This document shows, one piece after another, positions 58,420 through 64,000 of a stretch of 64,000 nt of DNA. Source of the DNA: Evtepia gabavorous. GTDB lineage: Bacteria; Bacillota; Clostridia; Oscillospirales; Oscillospiraceae. The stretch covers positions 1-64,000 of the forward strand of contig NZ_QQRQ01000005.1 of the NCBI RefSeq assembly GCF_003425665.1, in the 5' to 3' direction. The notes below the pieces were generated by a model. The model was not told the DNA's origin. It was given only the letters and a program-made list of their open reading frames with translations, and searched no databases. The position numbers were made by a program, and so were the translations under genes. The stretch's first letter is position 1, and each line of letters starts with the position of its first letter.

Positions 58420-58554
58420 GGCCATGTCTCCTTTTTGGTGTCAATGTCTTTTGGCAACAGTATACCACAGGGAATCTTCCTCGAACAACCTTGATTTTTC
58501 CCCGGATTTTCTACCACTTGTTCACAGTTTCCTCTTTTTTCTCCCGGGGGAATG

Positions 58555-58563
58555 TGTTATAAT
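58555..58563 (+). promoter_or_regulatory. Extended -10 promoter of secA
   Basis: TGTTATAAT, an extended -10 with a perfect TATAAT, ~78 bases before the secA ATG. No good -35 was seen. Confidence 0.6.
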
Positions 58564-58640
58564 GCTATGACCATGGGGGTTTATGCCCATTATTTTTACA
58601 AAACACAGCGGTTTCCGCTTTTGGAAAGGATCTATCCACT

Positions 58641-61391
58641 ATGGGTTTTTTGACCAAACTGTTCGGCACCAACATGGCAAAGGAGATCAAGCGCATTGAT
58701 CCCATTGTCCGCAAAATCGAGGCCTTGGAAGAGGAGTACAAGGGGCTCACCGACGCCCAGCTCCAGGCCAAGACCGCAGAATTCAAGGAGCGGTATCAGA
58801 AGGGGGAGACCCTGGACGATCTTCTCCCCGAGGCCTTTGCCACCTGCCGGGAGGCCGCGGACCGGGTTCTGGGGCTTCGCCCCTACCGGGTGCAGCTCAT
58901 CGGCGGCGTCATTCTCCACCAGGGCCGCATCGCCGAGATGAAGACCGGCGAGGGCAAGACCCTGGTGGCCACCCTCCCCGCCTACCTCAACGCCCTGTCC
59001 GGGGAAGGGGTCCACATCGTCACCGTCAACGACTACCTGGCCAAGCGCGACAGCGACTGGATGGGAAAAGTTTACCGCTTTTTGGGCCTCACCGTGGGCC
59101 TGGTGATCCACGGCGTGGACCCGGTGGGCAAGAAAGCCGCCTACAACGCGGACATCACCTACGGCACCAACAACGAGTTTGGTTTCGATTACCTGCGGGA
59201 CAACATGGCCATCTACAAGGCTGAGCTCATGCAGCGGGGCCACGCTTTCGCCATTGTGGACGAGGTGGACTCCATCCTCATCGACGAGGCCCGTACCCCC
59301 CTGATCATCTCCGGTATGGGGGAACAGTCCACCCAGCTGTACACCCTGGCGGACAATTTTGCCGCCAGTCTGAAGGGCCTGGTGAAGGCCACCGTGGACG
59401 ACAAGGAAGAGGAGGCCGACGACATCGACGCCGACTACGTGGTCAATGAAAAGGCCCGGGCCGTCACCCTCACCGCCCGGGGCATTGCCAAGGCGGAGAA
59501 GGCCTTCAACGTGGAAAACCTCTCCGACCCGGAGAACACCACCCTCTCCCACCACATCAACCAGGCCATCCGGGCCCGGGGCCTCATGAAGCGGGACATC
59601 GACTACGTGGTGAAGGACGGCGAGGTCATCATCGTGGATGAATTCACCGGCCGTCTCATGTATGGCCGGCGGTATAACGACGGCCTGCACCAGGCCATTG
59701 AGGCCAAGGAAAAGGTCACCGTGGCCCGGGAGTCCAAGACCCTGGCCACCATCACCTTCCAGAACTACTTCCGTCTGTACCGGAAGCTCTCCGGTATGAC
59801 CGGCACCGCCCTGACCGAAGAGGAGGAGTTCAACGCCACCTACCAGCTGGACATCGTGGAGGTGCCCACCAACAAGCCCCTGATCCGGGTGGACCACCCC
59901 GACGAGGTGTACAAAAACACCACCGGCAAATACCACGCCATCGTCCGGCAGATCGCCGCCTGCCATGAAAAGGGACAGCCCGTCCTGGCCGGCACCACCT
60001 CCATTGAAAAGTCGGAGGTCCTCTCGAAGCTGCTGACCAAGCAGGGCATCAAGCACAACGTCCTCAACGCCAAAAACCATGAGAAGGAGGCCGAGATTGT
60101 CGCCCAGGCCGGCAAGTTCGGGGCGGTCACCGTGGCCACCAACATGGCCGGCCGTGGTACCGACATCATGCTGGGGGGCAACGCGGAGTTTTTGGCCAAG
60201 AACGACCTGCGCAAGGCGGGCCTGTCCGACGAGATGATCGCCGAGGCCACCGGCTTTGCCGAGACCGACAACGAGGAGATTCTCCAGGCCCGGAAGATGT
60301 TCTCCCAGGCCGAGGCCAAGCATAAAGAAGAACTGGCCCCCGAGGCAGAAAAAGTGCGGGAGGCCGGCGGCCTGTTCATTCTGGGCACCGAACGCCATGA
60401 GTCCCGCCGCATCGACAACCAGCTCCGGGGCCGTTCCGGCCGGCAGGGAGATCCCGGTGAGAGCCGCTTCTACCTGTCCATGGAGGACGACATCATGCGT
60501 CTGTTCGGCACCGAGCGGATGCAAAACATGATGGAGACCCTGAAGATTGACGACGACACCCCCATTGACGCCAAGATTCTCTCCGGCGCCATTGAGAACG
60601 CCCAGAAAAAGGTGGAGTCCAAGAACTTCCAGGCCCGAAAGAACACCCTGGAATACGACGACGTGATGAACGTCCAGCGTGAAGTCATCTATAAGCAGCG
60701 CCGCCAGGTGCTGGACGGAGAGAACATGGGGCAGTTCATCCGCAACATGATCCACCGCTGGATTGACACCTCCATCCACGGCCACCTGGGGGAGAACAAG
60801 CACCTCTCCGCCGAGTCCTATCAGCTGGCCACCGAGCCCTTCCGCGGTCTCTTCTTCCCCCCGGACCAGTTCCAATACACCGACGAAGACCTGGCCAAGC
60901 AGAGCCCCGATGCTCTGGTGGAGGAACTGGACCAGGCCGCCCTGGCTGTCTATGACGCCAAGGAGGCCGCCCTGGGCGACGAGCTCATGCGGGAGCTGGA
61001 GCGGGTTATGATGCTCCGGGTGGTGGACGAATACTGGATGGACCACATCGACGCCATGGAAGAGCTGAAAAAGGGGATCCAGCTCCGGGCCTATGCCCAG
61101 ACCAACCCCGTGGACGCCTATAAGAAGGAAGGCTTCGAGATGTTCGAGGCCATGATCCAGGCCATCCAGGAGGAGACCATCCGCCGGATCATTCTGGCCC
61201 GGGTCCAGACCAACGAGGTCCGCCGGGAGCGGGTGGCCAAGGTCACCGGCGAATCCGGCGGCAGTGAGGAGCCCCAGAAAAAGGCGCCGGTCCGCAAATC
61301 CATCAAGATCGGCCCCAACGATCCCTGCCCCTGCGGCAGCGGCAAGAAGTATAAGAAGTGCTGCTACCTGAAGGATAAGGCCGCACAGTAA
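58641..61391 (+). CDS. secA: Preprotein translocase ATPase SecA
   Basis: 916 residues. Walker A MKTGEGKT near 105, DEVDSILIDEARTPL near 210, helicase motifs (NMAGRGTDIMLGGNAEF, RGRSGRQGDPG) and the C-terminal zinc tail CPCGSGKKYKKCC. Drives Sec-dependent export, including the SLH and lipoprotein genes in this window. GAAAGGA precedes the ATG. Confidence 0.97.
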   Translation: MGFLTKLFGTNMAKEIKRIDPIVRKIEALEEEYKGLTDAQLQAKTAEFKERYQKGETLDDLLPEAFATCREAADRVLGLRPYRVQLIGGVILHQGRIAEMKTGEGKTLVATLPAYLNALSGEGVHIVTVNDYLAKRDSDWMGKVYRFLGLTVGLVIHGVDPVGKKAAYNADITYGTNNEFGFDYLRDNMAIYKAELMQRGHAFAIVDEVDSILIDEARTPLIISGMGEQSTQLYTLADNFAASLKGLVKATVDDKEEEADDIDADYVVNEKARAVTLTARGIAKAEKAFNVENLSDPENTTLSHHINQAIRARGLMKRDIDYVVKDGEVIIVDEFTGRLMYGRRYNDGLHQAIEAKEKVTVARESKTLATITFQNYFRLYRKLSGMTGTALTEEEEFNATYQLDIVEVPTNKPLIRVDHPDEVYKNTTGKYHAIVRQIAACHEKGQPVLAGTTSIEKSEVLSKLLTKQGIKHNVLNAKNHEKEAEIVAQAGKFGAVTVATNMAGRGTDIMLGGNAEFLAKNDLRKAGLSDEMIAEATGFAETDNEEILQARKMFSQAEAKHKEELAPEAEKVREAGGLFILGTERHESRRIDNQLRGRSGRQGDPGESRFYLSMEDDIMRLFGTERMQNMMETLKIDDDTPIDAKILSGAIENAQKKVESKNFQARKNTLEYDDVMNVQREVIYKQRRQVLDGENMGQFIRNMIHRWIDTSIHGHLGENKHLSAESYQLATEPFRGLFFPPDQFQYTDEDLAKQSPDALVEELDQAALAVYDAKEAALGDELMRELERVMMLRVVDEYWMDHIDAMEELKKGIQLRAYAQTNPVDAYKKEGFEMFEAMIQAIQEETIRRIILARVQTNEVRRERVAKVTGESGGSEEPQKKAPVRKSIKIGPNDPCPCGSGKKYKKCCYLKDKAAQ

Positions 61392-61423
61392 GCACCCGCG
61401 GCCCCGGTTAGAAAGGCTCGTCT

Positions 61424-62239
61424 ATGTCATTTACCCAACAAACCCGAAACGGCGTCGTCTTCCACACGGCGGACGCCTTTACCGCCGCCGGCGGGGTGGC
61501 CCACGGCTTCGCCACCCGGCTGGGCGGCGTCAGCACCGGTCCCTATGCTCAGCTGAACCTGGGCATCACCCGCCCCGACGAACGGGCGGCAGTCCGGGAG
61601 AACTATCACCGGTTCTGCGCCGCCATCGGCGCCGATGTCACCAGCCTGGTTATGACCCACCAGGTCCACGAGGATACCATCCGCCAGGCCACCCGGGCCG
61701 ATGTGCTGGATGATCTGCTGGACCCCCTGGACTACCAGGCGGACGGCCTGCTCACCAACCAGCCCGGCCTCTGCCTGACCATCTACTACGCCGACTGTAT
61801 TCCCGTGCTCCTGTACGACCCTGTGCACAGGGCCATTGCCGCGGTGCACTCCGGCTGGCGGGGAACCTCTCTGGGCATTGCCCCCCAGGCGGTGGCCAAG
61901 ATGACCGCCCTTTACGGCAGTGACCCCGGGGACATCCTGGCCGCCATCGGTCCCGGGATCGGTCCCTGCTGCTTTGAGACCCACGATGATGTCCCCTCCG
62001 CCATGGTCCAGCGACTGGGGGAGGACATTCTCTCCCACTGTGTCCCCCTGGCCCACGGCAAGTTCTCTGTGGACCTGAAGGGGATCATCCATTGGCAGCT
62101 GACCCAGGCGGGTCTGGCGGACGGCCATGTGGACACCCTGTCCCTGTGCACCGCCTGCCACCCGGAGCTCTACTGGTCCCACCGGAAGATGGGCGACCAG
62201 CGGGGCAACCACGCCGCCATGCTCCAGCTCCTTCCCTGA
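61424..62239 (+). CDS. YfiH/LACC1-family purine nucleoside phosphorylase-like protein
   Basis: 271 residues of the family once called laccase-like polyphenol oxidase. Metal-site residues are seen in MTHQVHED, YADCIPVLLYD, AVHSGWRGT and GPGIGPCCFE. Family members act on adenosine/inosine and also serve cell-wall quality control. It follows secA by 32 bases and is likely cotranscribed with the M23 gene. Confidence 0.9.
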   Translation: MSFTQQTRNGVVFHTADAFTAAGGVAHGFATRLGGVSTGPYAQLNLGITRPDERAAVRENYHRFCAAIGADVTSLVMTHQVHEDTIRQATRADVLDDLLDPLDYQADGLLTNQPGLCLTIYYADCIPVLLYDPVHRAIAAVHSGWRGTSLGIAPQAVAKMTALYGSDPGDILAAIGPGIGPCCFETHDDVPSAMVQRLGEDILSHCVPLAHGKFSVDLKGIIHWQLTQAGLADGHVDTLSLCTACHPELYWSHRKMGDQRGNHAAMLQLLP

Positions 62240-62290
62240 CCCCACCGTCCTCTTGGGGCCGTTATCCCCACAGCAAAGGAGTCGATTCCC

Positions 62291-64000
62291 ATGCACCAAT
62301 CTTCCAACCACTCCAAATTTCAGCGGATGCGCCGCAGGCTGGACCTGTTTCGGCAGAAAAAAGAGGAACAAAGCGTGTCCCACCCCCTGCGCGCCTGCCT
62401 GCCCTTTCTCTGCGCCACAGGGGTACTGATGACCACCGTGGTCACTGCCGCCTCCTGCACCCTGTGCTATCGGGTGGACGCCCAGGGGCAGTCCTTGGCG
62501 TTTTTCCACGACGTGGCAACCTATGACGCCGCCGTGTCCCAGGCGGAAACCCGGGCCTCTAAAATTTTGGAGACCCAGTATTCCCTGAACCAGGACCTCT
62601 CCGTCCGGGCCACACTGGCCCCCAAGGACCAGATTGAATCCCTGTCCGGGGTCACCGGCTCCCTCATGGAGAGCATCCCGGAGCTGGAACACGTCTACAC
62701 CCTCTCTGTGGACGGCACCATGGTGGGCGCCGCGCAGGACCCTTCGGTCATCACCCAGGCTCTGAACCTGGTGAAGGAACGCTACACCACCCCGGAAACC
62801 CGCTCCCTCCACATCGACAGTCAGGTAGATATCCGCTACCAGTATCTTCCCGCCGACACGGGAGAATCCACTGCGGAGGAAATGGCCGCCGCGCTGCTGG
62901 CCCAGTCCCCCCGCACCTTCTCCTACACCACCCAGCCGGGGGATACCATGGAGTCCGTCACAGCCCTCTTTTCCATGACAGAGGAGCGGTTCCGGGAACT
63001 CAACCCCGACCTCACCCTGGAGCCGGCGGCCCCCACGGCCTCCAGTCCCTTGGATGAGCTGCCGGACAACGAGGCCGCCGATGCCCAGGTCTCGGCCGCA
63101 GAGGAGCCATCCCCGGACAGCGCAGAAGCGGACTCCCAGGCCGACGAGAACGTCATTGACCTGGAGGCACTCCTGGGCGACCAGCTGCAAACCCCGCTGG
63201 AAGCGGGGCTCACCATCACCATTGAGCAGTCCTGCCCCCTGCTGGTGGTCTCCACCGTGGAGGAGATGAACCTCACCCGGGAGATTCTCCCCGACTTAGA
63301 GACCCAAGAGGACGACACCATGTTCCAGGGCCAGCAGCGGATCATCCAGGAGGGAGAGGCCGGCCAATCCAGCGTCCTGTCCCGGGTGGTGAAGCGCTGC
63401 GGCGTCCCTGTGGCCAGCAATGACCTCAGCGCCGTCACGCTGTCGGAAGCCACCCCCCTCATTGTGGGCACCGGCACCAAGGCCATGCCGGAGCTCCCCG
63501 ACGGGTGCCTCTTCCTCTGGCCCGTCCAGGGTCCCATCACCTCTGAGTTCGGCTATCGCTTCATCTTCGGAGAAAACAACTTCCACCGGGGGCTGGACAT
63601 CGCCGCCGCCGCCGGCACCGCCATCAACGCCGCCGCGGACGGCACGGTGATCTTCTCCGGGGAGAAGGGAACCTACGGCAATCTGGTCATCCTCTCCCAC
63701 GGGAACGGATTTTTGACCTACTACGCCCACTGCTCCAAGCTCCTGGTCCAAGTGGGGGATTCCGTCACCCAGGGTCAGCCCATCGCTGCGGTGGGCTCTA
63801 CCGGGCGGTCCACTGGGCCCCACTGCCACTTTGAGGTGCGGTACCAGAACAATCCCATCGACCCCCTGTTCTACCTCCCCGGCGAGAACAACGCCCCCGT
63901 CCGCACAGAGCCTCCGGAGGAGGAGGTTCCCCCTGCGGAAGAGCCCCCCGTTTCCCCGGAGACCCCGGAACAGCCCACGGAACCGGTGGAACCCAATGTC
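62291..64000 (+). CDS. LysM-G5-M23 peptidase cell-wall protein, 3' end beyond the window
   Basis: 570 residues visible, no stop before the window end. Order: basic N-terminus with one membrane helix (CLPFLCATGVLMTTVVTA, ~34-55), a coiled region, LysM-like (TTQPGDTMESVTALFSMTEE), a Glu/Asp-rich linker, a G5 domain (QRIIQEGEAGQSSVLSRVV), and the M23 metallopeptidase with zinc ligands in FHRGLDIAAA and HCHFEVR. A Pro/Glu tail follows. It probably cuts or remodels peptidoglycan in growth or sporulation. AAAGGAG precedes ATG 62291. Confidence 0.88.
   Translation, partial: MHQSSNHSKFQRMRRRLDLFRQKKEEQSVSHPLRACLPFLCATGVLMTTVVTAASCTLCYRVDAQGQSLAFFHDVATYDAAVSQAETRASKILETQYSLNQDLSVRATLAPKDQIESLSGVTGSLMESIPELEHVYTLSVDGTMVGAAQDPSVITQALNLVKERYTTPETRSLHIDSQVDIRYQYLPADTGESTAEEMAAALLAQSPRTFSYTTQPGDTMESVTALFSMTEERFRELNPDLTLEPAAPTASSPLDELPDNEAADAQVSAAEEPSPDSAEADSQADENVIDLEALLGDQLQTPLEAGLTITIEQSCPLLVVSTVEEMNLTREILPDLETQEDDTMFQGQQRIIQEGEAGQSSVLSRVVKRCGVPVASNDLSAVTLSEATPLIVGTGTKAMPELPDGCLFLWPVQGPITSEFGYRFIFGENNFHRGLDIAAAAGTAINAAADGTVIFSGEKGTYGNLVILSHGNGFLTYYAHCSKLLVQVGDSVTQGQPIAAVGSTGRSTGPHCHFEVRYQNNPIDPLFYLPGENNAPVRTEPPEEEVPPAEEPPVSPETPEQPTEPVEPNV

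Overview
The window comes from a GC-rich, anaerobic, spore-forming member of the Clostridia, most likely an Oscillospiraceae gut bacterium of the Flavonifractor / Intestinimonas / Lawsonibacter kind. That placement is inferred from an oxygen-sensitive ribonucleotide reductase, a complete 4-aminobutyrate (GABA) to crotonyl-CoA gene set, flavin/Fe-S electron-transfer enzymes, S-layer-homology proteins and a possible sigma-G-type promoter. No rRNA, tRNA or CRISPR array was seen.

Layout. (1) 1-7426, minus strand: the start of an S-layer-homology protein, a two-gene flavin/Fe-S complex resembling the Sporomusa-type bifurcating transhydrogenase Stn, and nrdD. (2) 7590-20405, minus strand: a compact, host-like-GC, PBSX-like contractile phage structural and packaging cassette. 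It runs from a shortened small terminase to a YmfQ-like baseplate protein. It has no integrase, repressor, replication, lysis or tail-fibre gene, and a 156-residue protein sits where a tape measure should be. It looks domesticated (gene-transfer-agent-like or PBSX-like) and is the best candidate for an undescribed system. Its tail chaperone carries a clear -1 frameshift signal. (3) 20545-30780: a self-contained sigma-54 circuit. An enhancer-binding protein gene, a near-perfect -24/-12 promoter, the GABA fermentation operon (dehydratase, NifU-like protein, CoA-transferase, dehydrogenase, aminotransferase) and rpoN lie together. rpoN sits downstream of an ECF sigma / membrane anti-sigma pair. 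(4) 30920-40992: a small lipoprotein, a 50-residue protein missing from ordinary ORF calls, a two-component system, an SLH plus C39-like secreted protein, and a five-gene peptide-type ABC importer. (5) 41166-56582: an AT-richer type I restriction-modification island (hsdS, hsdM, hsdR). hsdR is split by a 9.87-kb integrative mobilizable element at 46333-56201. (6) 56799-64000: rlmD with a decayed tail segment, secA, a YfiH-family gene and a truncated LysM/G5/M23 cell-wall protein.

The mobile element carries a Tn916-type integrase and excisionase, a divergent repressor switch, a MobA/MobL relaxase with an RSF1010-like nic site, two genes overlapping the relaxase in another frame, and a lactococcin-972-like bacteriocin operon. 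Removing it and one copy of the 6-bp repeat AACTTG restores the hsdR reading frame exactly. Coordinates of starts were re-chosen from ribosome-binding sites and gene overlaps where possible; all family names are from reading the translations, not from a database search.
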